Positions 14,535 to 21,199 of a stretch of DNA of 21,199 nucleotides are shown one piece after another. Position numbers and translations under genes: made by a program. This DNA comes from JADYZU01 sp964443055 (GTDB taxonomy: Bacteria > Pseudomonadota > Alphaproteobacteria > Rhodobacterales > Rhodobacteraceae): positions 1-21,199 of the forward strand of contig CAYUBT010000024.1 in NCBI GenBank assembly GCA_964443055.1, written 5' to 3'. How positions within the stretch are numbered: position 1 is the first letter of the stretch; each line of letters begins with the position of its first letter. Below the pieces are notes generated by a model. The model ran no database searches, was not told where the DNA came from, and worked only from the letters and a program-made list of their open reading frames with translations.

Positions 14535-16391
14535 TCAGCCGTCGAGCGCTGCCTCGAGCCGTTCCTGTGCGGCGAGCCAGAGATCCTCGGCCCGTGCCTG
14601 GGCCTCGCGCAGTTCGGCGTCCTTGCGGCTCCAGGATTCGACCTCTCCGGCGCGCGTGCCGTCGTAAAGCCCGGGGTCGGCGAGCGCCTCGTCCACGCGG
14701 GCGCGCATCCGGGCGAGCTTCTCGAGCCGTTCCTCGCAGCGGTGCAGGTCCGCGCGCAGCGCGGGCAGGGGGTCGGCGGCGGGTTTGCGGGTCCGGGGGC
14801 GCCGCGGCGCGGGTGGCTCCGTCGGCTCCGCCGGCGTGCCCAGGAGCATCCGACGATAGGCGTCGAGATCGTCCTCCCAGACCTGCACCCGTCCGCCCTG
14901 CACGAGCCAGAGCCCCTCGGCCACGAGCGAGAGCAGGTGCATGTCGTGGCTGATGAGAATGACCGCGCCGGAATAGGTGCCGAGCGCCTCGATCAGCGCC
15001 TCGCGGCTTTCGATGTCGAGGTGGTTGGTGGGCTCGTCAAGGATCAGCAGATGCGGCGCATCGAGCGTGGCCAGCAGGAGCGCCAGCCGTGCCTTCTGCC
15101 CGCCCGAGAGCCGCGCGGCCGCCGTCTCGGCCTGTGCGGCGCCAAGCCCGAATCCGGCAAGCCGGGCGCGCAGGCGCGAGGGGGGCTCGTCGGGCAGGGC
15201 GCGGGCAAGATGGGCGAGGGGCGTGTCCTCGGGGTGCAGATCCTCGATCTGGTGTTGCGCGAAGAAGCCGATGCGCAGCTTGCGCGCCGTGGTCATCCGC
15301 CCCGCCATCGGCGCGAGCCTTCCGGCGATCAGCTTTGCCAGCGTCGATTTCCCCTCGCCGTTGCGGCCCAGAAGGGCGATGCGGTCGTCCTGGTCGATGC
15401 GCAGGTCGAGCCCCGAGAGCACCGCGCGGCCGTCATAACCCGCGACCCCGGCCTCGATGGTGATGATCGGCGGCGACAGGGCATCGGGTTCGGCGAAGGT
15501 GAAGACGGTACGGGCCTCGTCCTCGGGGGCGCGGATCGGTTCCATCCGTTCGAGCATCCTGATCCGCGATTGCGCTTGCCGCGCCTTGGTGGCCTTGGCA
15601 CGGAAGCGGTCGATGAAGCTCTGGATGTGGGCGCGCCGGGCCTCCTGCCTGCGCGCCTGCGCCGCCTGTCCGGCCCGGCGTTCGGCGCGCAGGCGGGCGA
15701 ACTGGTCGTAGGGACCGGCCCAGTAGGTGAGCTTGCGCTCTTCAAGATGGAGGATGGAGCCCACGGCACGGTTGAGAAGCGCCCGGTCATGGCTCACGAT
15801 CAGCACCGTATGCGGGTAGCGAGCGATCCAGGATTCCAGCCAGAGCGCACCTTCGAGGTCGAGATAGTTGGTGGGCTCGTCCAGAAGCAGCAGGTCCGGC
15901 GCGGCGAAGAGGACGCCCGCCAGCGCCACCCGCATCCGCCAGCCGCCCGAGAAGGCGGAACAGGGCTGGCGCATCGCGGCATCGGTGAAGCCCAGTCCGC
16001 GCAGGATCGCGCTGGCGCGTCCCTCGGCCGACCAGGCGTCGATATCGGCGAGCCGGGTCTGGATTTCGGCGATCCGCGCGGGATCGGTGGCGGTGGCACT
16101 TTCGGCCAGCAATCCGGCGCGTTCGGTATCGGCGGCAAGCACGGTGTCGAGGAGCGAGACGTCCGAGCCCGGCACTTCCTGGTCGACGCCGCCGATCCGT
16201 GTGCCGCGCGGCAGGTCGATCTCGCCCGATTCAAGCGCGAGTTCGCCCCGGATCAGCCGGAAAAGCGTGGTCTTGCCCACGCCGTTGCGGCCGACCAGCC
16301 CGACCTTGTGGCCTGCGGGGATGGTGGCCGAGGCCCCCTCGAACAGCGGGCGGCCCTCCATCGAGAAGGAGATGTCGGTGATGCGCAACAT
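14535..16391 (-). CDS. ABC-F family ATPase, YheS-like
   Basis: A 618-residue protein with two ABC domains and no membrane spans, so a ribosome-associated ABC-F ATPase rather than a transporter. The first domain has Walker A GRNGVGKTT at about 34-42, signature SGGWRMR at 148-154 and Walker B LLLLDEPTNYLDLE ending at 180. A charged linker follows at about 235-290. The second domain has GRNGEGKST at 342-350, SGGQKAR at 429-435 and LLILDEPTNHLDIE ending at 461. A proline-rich stretch then a C-terminal coiled coil close the protein. Layout and length match YheS. The ATG at 16391 gives the family N-terminus; the frame upstream of it runs through repeats. There is no Shine-Dalgarno, and a promoter-like pair places transcription start at or near the ATG. 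Antibiotic resistance is not implied by this subgroup. Confidence 0.93.
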   Translation of the reverse strand: MLRITDISFSMEGRPLFEGASATIPAGHKVGLVGRNGVGKTTLFRLIRGELALESGEIDLPRGTRIGGVDQEVPGSDVSLLDTVLAADTERAGLLAESATATDPARIAEIQTRLADIDAWSAEGRASAILRGLGFTDAAMRQPCSAFSGGWRMRVALAGVLFAAPDLLLLDEPTNYLDLEGALWLESWIARYPHTVLIVSHDRALLNRAVGSILHLEERKLTYWAGPYDQFARLRAERRAGQAAQARRQEARRAHIQSFIDRFRAKATKARQAQSRIRMLERMEPIRAPEDEARTVFTFAEPDALSPPIITIEAGVAGYDGRAVLSGLDLRIDQDDRIALLGRNGEGKSTLAKLIAGRLAPMAGRMTTARKLRIGFFAQHQIEDLHPEDTPLAHLARALPDEPPSRLRARLAGFGLGAAQAETAAARLSGGQKARLALLLATLDAPHLLILDEPTNHLDIESREALIEALGTYSGAVILISHDMHLLSLVAEGLWLVQGGRVQVWEDDLDAYRRMLLGTPAEPTEPPAPRRPRTRKPAADPLPALRADLHRCEERLEKLARMRARVDEALADPGLYDGTRAGEVESWSRKDAELREAQARAEDLWLAAQERLEAALDG

Positions 16392-16398
16392 GCGGTGC

Positions 16399-16427
16399 GG
16401 GATGCCCGAGCCTGGCGCAAGGGTCAA
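16399..16427 (-). promoter_or_regulatory. Candidate promoter giving a leaderless ABC-F transcript
   Basis: TTGACC (16427-16422) and CATCCC (16404-16399) are 17 bases apart on the minus strand. Seven bases separate the -10 position from the A of the ABC-F ATG. The -35 is good and the -10 weak. Together with the absent Shine-Dalgarno this fits leaderless initiation. Confidence 0.35.
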
Positions 16428-16456
16428 TCGGTGCCCTGAAGGGATTGCCATTCCCT

Positions 16457-16538
16457 CGTCATTGCGAGCGTCAGCGAAGCAAGCAGAAGCCCCACGCCGT
16501 CTGGCTTGCCGCGTCGTCTTCGGCGCCTCGCAATGACG
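16457..16538 (+). repeat. 82-base palindromic repeat, full copy C
   Basis: The outer arms CGTCATTGCGAG (16457-16468) and CTCGCAATGACG (16527-16538) are perfectly complementary over 12 bases. The inner arms GCAAGCAGA (16479-16487) and TCTGGCTTGC (16500-16509) pair with a one-base bulge. Total length and the offset of the left inner arm equal those of copy A, in the same orientation. It sits 66 bases upstream of the ABC-F start. Confidence 0.87.
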
Positions 16539-16565
16539 GTAGGGAAGGGAGCTGCCGTTGCCTCT

Positions 16566-16647
16566 CGTCATCGCCAGCCACAGGTGAGGTGATCCGGCCT
16601 GTCCCTGCGGGCCGGGTGAGGGCAGAGCCTCACCCTTGCGCAATGAT
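16566..16647 (+). repeat. 82-base palindromic repeat, diverged full copy D
   Basis: It starts CGTCATCGCCAG and ends CGCAATGATG, again 82 bases apart. Middle arms GGTGAGG (16583-16589) and CCTCACC (16628-16634) pair over 7 bases. Inner arms CCGGCC (16594-16599) and GGCCGG (16610-16615) pair over 6. The sequence differs strongly from copies A and C while the fold and length stay alike. Confidence 0.65.
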
Positions 16648-16678
16648 GATGTCCGGGGCTCGCCCGACTGCACGTTTT

Positions 16679-16713
16679 CGGCATTGTGAGTTGCGGCATG
16701 AGCCTAAGCCGCA
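16679..16713 (+). repeat. Decayed half copy F of the repeat, with hairpin
   Basis: CGGCATTGTGAG at 16679-16690 matches 11 of 12 bases of the copy A left arm. It is followed by a hairpin TGCGGC / GCCGCA (16692-16697 with 16708-16713). No right-hand end is recognisable. Confidence 0.4.
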
Positions 16714-16998
16714 TCGGTCCTGCTCGCGGGGCGACCCGAGCGCCTGATTTACCGGTCTTCACGAAGGCGGGACCGGGCTTCGCGGCGCGCATCGTCCGCT
16801 CCGTCCCTGCGGGACGACGCAGGCTCTCTCCGTCGCAGGCATGCGCCGCGCGATGGCGTCCTGCACGGCCATGCTGTGTTGCCCCAAATCTTCTTCCGGC
16901 CGGAACATGCCTTGTGCCCGCCGTGCCATCGGGCCCGGGCCCGCGCGCGTGTCCTGCGTTACCGGCAGACCCCGTATGCAGTCACATCTCCGTTCTTT
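16714..16998. other. Non-coding stretch between the repeats and cheB
   Basis: No supportable gene is seen here on either strand. It contains small self-complementary stretches: CGTCCC/GGGACG with a 3-base loop at 16802-16816, TTCCGGCCGGAA at 16894-16905, and a GGGCCC-GGGCCC palindrome at 16931-16942. None has a U-run to make it a convincing terminator for cheB. The origin is unclear; it may be eroded repeat or gene remnant. Confidence 0.4.
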
Positions 16999-18090
16999 CT
17001 ACCAGCTTCGGGTCGCCTGCATGATCTCGGCCGCGATCCTGTCGAGTGCGAGCACCTTATGCGCCGCGCCGCGGTTGATCGCTTCTTTCGGCATGCCGAA
17101 GACGATCGAGGTCGCCTCGTCCTGGGCCACGGTATGCGCGCCTGCCTCCTTCATCTCGGCGAGGCCGCGGGCACCGTCGTCGCCCATGCCGGTCATGATG
17201 ATGCCGACGGCATTCGCCCCGGCCGCGCGGGCGGCCGAGCGGAAGAGCACGTCGACCGAAGGCCGGTGGCGCGAGACGAGCGGTCCCTGGCGCACCGCGA
17301 CGTGATAGCGTGCGCCGCGCCGCTCGAGCAGGAGATGGCGGTCGCCCGGGGCGATCAGCGCCCGGCCGCGACGGATGGCGTCGCCATGTTCGGCCTCCTT
17401 CACCTCGATCTGGCAGAGCCCGTCGAGGCGGCGGGCGAAGGCGGCGGTGAACTTTTCCGGCATGTGCTGGACGATCAGGATCCCGGGCGCATTCGCGGGC
17501 AGGGCGACCAGCACCTCGCGCAGGGATTCGGTGCCGCCGGTCGAGGCACCGATACAGACGACCTTTTCCGTCGTCTCGACCATGGGCCGCGCGGCGGGTG
17601 GCGGCAGCATCGCATCGGCGGTGAGCTTTTCCGCCGGACCGCCGGAGGCCGCGCCGGACGGGCGGCGCAGGCGGGCGGGCCGCGCCTGGGCCGCGGCGCG
17701 GATCACGGCGCGGATTCGTTCGCCGATCTCGTCCAGGTGATCGGCCGCGGCGATGCGCGGCTTGGTGATGACATCGACCGCGCCTGCTTCCATCGCCTGC
17801 ATCAGGGTTTCCGAGCCCTGGTCGGTCAGCGACGAGCACATGACCACCGGGATCGGATGCTGGGCCATCAGCCTGCGCAGGAAAGTGATCCCGTCCATGC
17901 GCGGCATCTCGACGTCGAGGGTGATGACATCCGGTACCTCTTCGCGGATGCGGCGGGCCGCGACATAGGGATCGGGGGCGACGCCCATCACCTCGATCCC
18001 GGGGTCGGCCTCGAGGATCGCGGCCAGTGTCTGCCGGACGCTGGCCGAATCGTCGATGACGAGGACGCGGATCTTGTGATGCGTGTTCAT
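16999..18090 (-). CDS. cheB: Chemotaxis response regulator protein-glutamate methylesterase
   Basis: A 363-residue cytoplasmic enzyme that removes methyl groups from (and deamidates) chemoreceptors, driving adaptation. The N-terminal receiver domain has the acidic pair in VIDDSAS (13-14), the phosphorylation site Asp59 in TLDVEMPRMDG, and Lys110 in ITKP. A linker of about 50 residues rich in Ala, Arg and Pro follows. The methylesterase domain has the catalytic serine in GASTGG (Ser183), histidine in VQHMP (His209) and aspartate in TGMGDDG (about 304). All catalytic and receiver residues are present. The frame extends upstream of the ATG, but the ATG at 18090 follows the cheR stop by one base and gives the normal N-terminus, so translational coupling is likely. 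Confidence 0.96.
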   Translation of the reverse strand: MNTHHKIRVLVIDDSASVRQTLAAILEADPGIEVMGVAPDPYVAARRIREEVPDVITLDVEMPRMDGITFLRRLMAQHPIPVVMCSSLTDQGSETLMQAMEAGAVDVITKPRIAAADHLDEIGERIRAVIRAAAQARPARLRRPSGAASGGPAEKLTADAMLPPPAARPMVETTEKVVCIGASTGGTESLREVLVALPANAPGILIVQHMPEKFTAAFARRLDGLCQIEVKEAEHGDAIRRGRALIAPGDRHLLLERRGARYHVAVRQGPLVSRHRPSVDVLFRSAARAAGANAVGIIMTGMGDDGARGLAEMKEAGAHTVAQDEATSIVFGMPKEAINRGAAHKVLALDRIAAEIMQATRSW

Positions 18091-18091
18091 C

Positions 18092-18952
18092 TCACACCCG
18101 CTGGAAGGCCGTATTGCCGACCGGGCGCAGGGGCAGGTCGAGCCCGGCGGCCGATTCGGCATGGCCGATGAAGAGATAGCCGCCGGGGGCGAGCACCTCG
18201 CACAGGCGGGCGAGGACGCGGGCCTGGGTCGCGCGGTCGAAATAGATCAGCACGTTTCGGCAGAAGACCACATGCATGGGGTCGCCGACCTCGTAGCGGC
18301 TGTCCATGAGATTGAGCCGCGCGAAGCCGGTCCGCGCGCGCAGGCGCGGATGAATGCGCATCTCGCGGCGGGCGGGGTCGGTGGCGGCGAGGAGGAAACG
18401 ACGACGCAGGTCATCGGGGACCGGGACAAGCTGATCCTCGGGATAGATCCCCTCGCGCGCGATCTCGAGCACCTGGCGGCTGAGATCGGTGGCGAGGATC
18501 GACCAGGTCCGGTCGGGGGCCTGGAAATCGGCCTCGAGGACCATGGCCAGCGAATAGGGTTCCGCCCCGGTCGAGCAGGCCGCGCTCCAGCCGCGCAGAC
18601 GGCGCACCCCGGCGTCGGCGAGCGCGGGCAGGCCCGTTTCGCGCAGAAAGGTGAAATGGCCGGATTCCCGGAAGAAATCGGTCTTGTTGGTGGTGATCGC
18701 GTCGATGAGATGGAGCATCTCGCCATTGAGGCGACCCGAGGTGAAGACATGGTCGCAATAGGTGTCCAGATCGGGGAGGCCGGTCGCGCGTAGACGGCGG
18801 CGCAGGCGGCCCTCGAGCATGGTGAGCTTCGACTCGGGCAGGCGGATCCCGCTGTAATCCGCGATGAAGGCGGCGAGCCGGTTGAAGTTCCGCCGACTGA
18901 GCCGCCCGCCGGGCGCATCCATGGCGGCGGGCATTGGTCCGGTGTCCTGCAT
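18092..18952 (-). CDS. cheR: Chemotaxis protein methyltransferase
   Basis: A 286-residue SAM-dependent methyltransferase that methylates receptor glutamates. The N-terminal all-helical domain is at about 17-90, with TTNKTDFFRE at 87-96 marking the domain junction. The SAM-binding region includes SAACSTGAEPYSLAM at about 123-137, ILATDLS at 152-158, and VVFCRNVLIYF at about 228-238. The end FIGHAES is characteristic. The ATG is preceded by GGAGG at 4 bases. The gene follows cheW by 17 bases and precedes cheB by one, giving matched methylation and demethylation enzymes from one transcript. Confidence 0.96.
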   Translation of the reverse strand: MQDTGPMPAAMDAPGGRLSRRNFNRLAAFIADYSGIRLPESKLTMLEGRLRRRLRATGLPDLDTYCDHVFTSGRLNGEMLHLIDAITTNKTDFFRESGHFTFLRETGLPALADAGVRRLRGWSAACSTGAEPYSLAMVLEADFQAPDRTWSILATDLSRQVLEIAREGIYPEDQLVPVPDDLRRRFLLAATDPARREMRIHPRLRARTGFARLNLMDSRYEVGDPMHVVFCRNVLIYFDRATQARVLARLCEVLAPGGYLFIGHAESAAGLDLPLRPVGNTAFQRV

Positions 18953-18969
18953 GTCTCCTCCCGCGTTGC

Positions 18970-19452
18970 TCAGGCGGCGAGCCCGCCGGGCGGGACGAAG
19001 TCCTCCTCGCCCAGCAGGCTTGCGAGATCGAGCAGGACGATGAAATCGCTTCCGCGCCGTGCGACGCCGGTGATATGTTCGGGGTGCCAGTTGCGGCCGA
19101 TGTCGGGCGGCGGATCGATCCGGTCGGCGGGGAAGGTGACGACCTCGTGGACTCGGTCGGCCACCATGCCCAGGGTGAGGGTGCGGCCTGGCAGGGGGAT
19201 GTCGAGCACGAGCACCCGCGTATGGGCCGTGGCCCCGGCCGGGGCGAGGCCGAGGCGCAGCCGCAGGTCGATCACCGGCACGCCCTGGCCGCGCACATCG
19301 CGCAGGCCGAGCAGATAGCCCGGGCCGTCGGGGATCTGGAAGGCGCGTTCATGGTCGAGAATCTCGCGCACCAGCGCCACGGGGACGGCGAATGATTCGT
19401 CCCCGAGGCTGAAGGTGACGAACTGGCCGTCAGCCGGACGCGCGCCGGTCAT
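18970..19452 (-). CDS. cheW: Chemotaxis coupling protein
   Basis: A 160-residue adaptor linking receptors to the CheA kinase. It has the CheW-like double beta-barrel pattern: FVTFSLGDESFAVPVALVREIL near the start, GLRDVRGQGVPVIDLRLRLGL in the middle (the GxxxxxG..PVIDL segment typical of the family), and HITGVARRGSDFIVLLDLASLL near the end. The ATG at 19452 shares one base with the receptor stop and has GAGG about 7 bases upstream. A GTG one codon earlier is a less likely start. It is encoded directly after a receptor, so it probably serves that receptor. No cheA is visible in the window. Confidence 0.94.
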   Translation of the reverse strand: MTGARPADGQFVTFSLGDESFAVPVALVREILDHERAFQIPDGPGYLLGLRDVRGQGVPVIDLRLRLGLAPAGATAHTRVLVLDIPLPGRTLTLGMVADRVHEVVTFPADRIDPPPDIGRNWHPEHITGVARRGSDFIVLLDLASLLGEEDFVPPGGLAA

Positions 19453-21199
19453 CACGCCACCTCGCGGAAGTCGTCGTCCTGCGCGTCGGGGCCGCCCATT
19501 TCGAGATCGAGGGCAAAGCCCTTCGGGGATCCGGCCCGCTCGGCGGTCCGGCTGCTGCGCGCGGGCCTGCGGCTGGTTGCGGCGCCTGCGAGCCTGTCGG
19601 CGTCCGGCGACGGCGTGGCTCCTGCGTTCGCGCGCGTGCTGCTTCGTTCGCGCCCGGTGCGGTGCCCGTCATCGGTGGTGAAATAGGCGATCGAGGCTTG
19701 CAGTTCCTCGGACTGCGTGGCCAGTTCCTCGGATGTGGCCGACATCTGTTCCGACGCGCCCGCATTCTTCTGCGTGACCTGGTCGAGCTGCTGGATCGCC
19801 TCGTTGATCTGGGCCGCGCCGATATCCTGCTCGCGGACGGCGGCGCTGATCTCGGCGATGAGTTCGGCGGTCTTGCGGATGTCGGGGACGAGCCGGGTCA
19901 GCATCTCGCCCGCATCGGCGGCGACCTTCACCGTCTCGTCCGAGACCGAGCTGATCTCGGCGGCGGCGGTCTGGCTGCGTTCGGCGAGCTTGCGCACCTC
20001 CGAGGCGACCACGGCGAAACCCTTGCCATGTTCGCCCGCGCGCGCCGCCTCGACGGCCGCGTTCAGCGCGAGAAGATCGGTCTGGCGGGCGATTTCCTGG
20101 ACGATGCCGATCTTCTCGGCGATGGTGCGCATCGCCTCGACCGCGCGGGCAACCGCCTCGCCGCCGATTTCGGCGTCCCGGGCGGACTGGCGCGCCATCG
20201 TCTCGGTCTGGGCGGCGTTGTCGGCGTTCTGCTTGATGTTCGCGGCCATCTCCTCCATCGAGGCGGACGCCTGTTCTGTTGCCGCTGCCTGTTCCGTCGC
20301 CCCCTGCGAGAGCTGTTCGGCGCCCGCGGACAATTCCTGGCTTCCGGCCGAGACTGTTTCGGCTGCCCCGGCGGCGTCGTTCACCACGCTGCGCAGGCGG
20401 GTGACCATGTCCTGCAGGGCCAGGCCCAGCATGTCGCGATCAGAGAGCGGTTTCGGTTCGACCGTGAGGTCGCCGCCCGCGATGAGCTCCGCCATGCGCG
20501 CCGTCTCCTGCAGGTTGTCGATCATCGCATGGGTGGCATCGGTCAGGTCGCGGATCTCGTCATTGCCGCGCAGGGTGGCGCGCTGGCCCAGGTCGCCGAT
20601 GGCCACCGCCTGCGAAAGCGTGAGCACCCCCTGCAGGCCGCGCGCGATGCCGAGTGCGAGCCAGGCCGCAATGCCGAGCCCGACCGCTGCCGCGATGGCC
20701 GCAAGCGTGGTGATGAGGTTGCGCATCTGCAGATAGGTCGCGGTGGCGACGGCCGCGCTTGCCTCGGACTGCAGGTCGGCCAGCGCCGCCTGTTCGGCGA
20801 ATGCCTCGACGATGGCGCTGCGCAGCGCCCGCGTATCCTCGCGCACGATGGTGACGGCGAGTTGCTGGTTGCCCGCGCGGATCGCGTTTCGCGCCCGATC
20901 GGCTGCCGTGTTCATCTGCGCCCAGAGTCCCTCGATCTCGTCCCAGGCGGTGCGCTGTTCGGGCGGGACCATCTCGAGGGTGATGGCGAACTGGCGCTCG
21001 AAGTCGTCCCTGGCCTCCATGTTGAGGGCGAGGTCGGAGTCCAGCCGCGCCGCATCGCTGGCCGCCGCAGCGGTGACGAGCGTCCGGCCGAGCCGCTCCT
21101 GTGCGGACCATGATTCCAGGGTTGCGACGCGGAATCTCTCCATCCGGAAGGCTTCTTCGGTGGATTGGTCCATCTTCGTCATGCCGAAGATTCCGGCGG
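19452..21199 (-). CDS. Methyl-accepting chemotaxis protein, N-terminus beyond window
   Basis: Chemoreceptor, with 576 residues from the first in-window ATG (21182). The frame stays open past it (AGIFG before MTKMD), so the first membrane span and true start most likely lie beyond the window. Residues 1-155 form a helical periplasmic sensor resembling a four-helix bundle. A second membrane span is at about 156-180. HAMP sequence follows, with a second HAMP-like segment around GGDLTVEPKPLSDRD (236-250). The signalling domain has the hairpin tip EIARQTDLLALNAAVEAARA at about 363-382. The tail is a variable Ala/Arg/Ser-rich linker ending in an acidic motif DDDFREVA. That differs from the NWETF tether of enteric receptors but might play a similar role. 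The ligand is unknown. Confidence 0.93.
   Translation of the reverse strand, partial: AGIFGMTKMDQSTEEAFRMERFRVATLESWSAQERLGRTLVTAAAASDAARLDSDLALNMEARDDFERQFAITLEMVPPEQRTAWDEIEGLWAQMNTAADRARNAIRAGNQQLAVTIVREDTRALRSAIVEAFAEQAALADLQSEASAAVATATYLQMRNLITTLAAIAAAVGLGIAAWLALGIARGLQGVLTLSQAVAIGDLGQRATLRGNDEIRDLTDATHAMIDNLQETARMAELIAGGDLTVEPKPLSDRDMLGLALQDMVTRLRSVVNDAAGAAETVSAGSQELSAGAEQLSQGATEQAAATEQASASMEEMAANIKQNADNAAQTETMARQSARDAEIGGEAVARAVEAMRTIAEKIGIVQEIARQTDLLALNAAVEAARAGEHGKGFAVVASEVRKLAERSQTAAAEISSVSDETVKVAADAGEMLTRLVPDIRKTAELIAEISAAVREQDIGAAQINEAIQQLDQVTQKNAGASEQMSATSEELATQSEELQASIAYFTTDDGHRTGRERSSTRANAGATPSPDADRLAGAATSRRPARSSRTAERAGSPKGFALDLEMGGPDAQDDDFREVA

Noticed and set aside
14387..16538. 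Insertion sequence or composite transposon around the ABC-F gene
   Set aside because: No transposase is present, and the flanking elements are small palindromes in direct orientation without visible target-site duplications.
16392..16673. N-terminal extension of the ABC-F protein to 16673
   Set aside because: The extension is translated palindromic repeat. The YheS-like N-terminus starts exactly at 16391.
14387..16713. CRISPR array
   Set aside because: The repeats are palindromic, 82 bases long, irregularly placed and partly decayed, with no regular spacers and no cas genes.

Overview
The window is GC-rich DNA with densely packed genes, all on the minus strand. The gene set (heterotetrameric sarcosine oxidase, PTA-tailed malic enzyme, cheR-cheB chemotaxis genes, family-5 solute importer) points to an alphaproteobacterium, most likely Rhodobacterales. 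This is inferred from gene content and protein style, not from a marker gene. No phage, transposase, CRISPR array or rRNA is visible.

Reading in the direction of transcription (high to low coordinates), the layout is as follows. (1) 21199-16999 is a chemotaxis operon: a methyl-accepting chemotaxis protein cut by the window edge, then cheW, cheR and cheB, nearly overlapping throughout. (2) 16998-16392 is a 607-base non-coding stretch rich in palindromic repeats. (3) 16391-14535 encodes a YheS-type ABC-F ATPase, probably read from a leaderless transcript. (4) 14534-14273 is a second repeat-bearing gap that also holds the maeB leader. (5) 14272-11990 is maeB, an NADP malic enzyme with a phosphotransacetylase-like tail. 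(6) 11911-11837 is tRNA-Thr(GGT). (7) 11509-6626 is soxBDAG, the four subunits of heterotetrameric sarcosine oxidase, behind a 327-base leader. (8) 6464-1 is a tightly packed operon: MarR regulator, short-chain dehydrogenase, FAD amine/amino-acid oxidoreductase, family-5 periplasmic binding protein, two permeases, and a second FAD oxidoreductase that runs off the window.

The two metabolic blocks share a theme. SoxBDAG oxidatively demethylates sarcosine to glycine, with transfer of the one-carbon unit to folate. The MarR-to-oxidoreductase operon looks like an import-and-oxidise module for an unidentified N-substituted amino acid, peptide, opine or polyamine conjugate, and its substrate cannot be read from sequence. 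MaeB would supply pyruvate and NADPH from C4 acids.

The most distinctive non-coding signal is a family of 82-base palindromic repeats. Three copies have two recognisable ends spaced exactly 82 bases apart (14387-14468, 16457-16538, 16566-16647), and three more are half or decayed copies. The inner stems differ in sequence but stay paired. Directly oriented copies flank the ABC-F gene on both sides.
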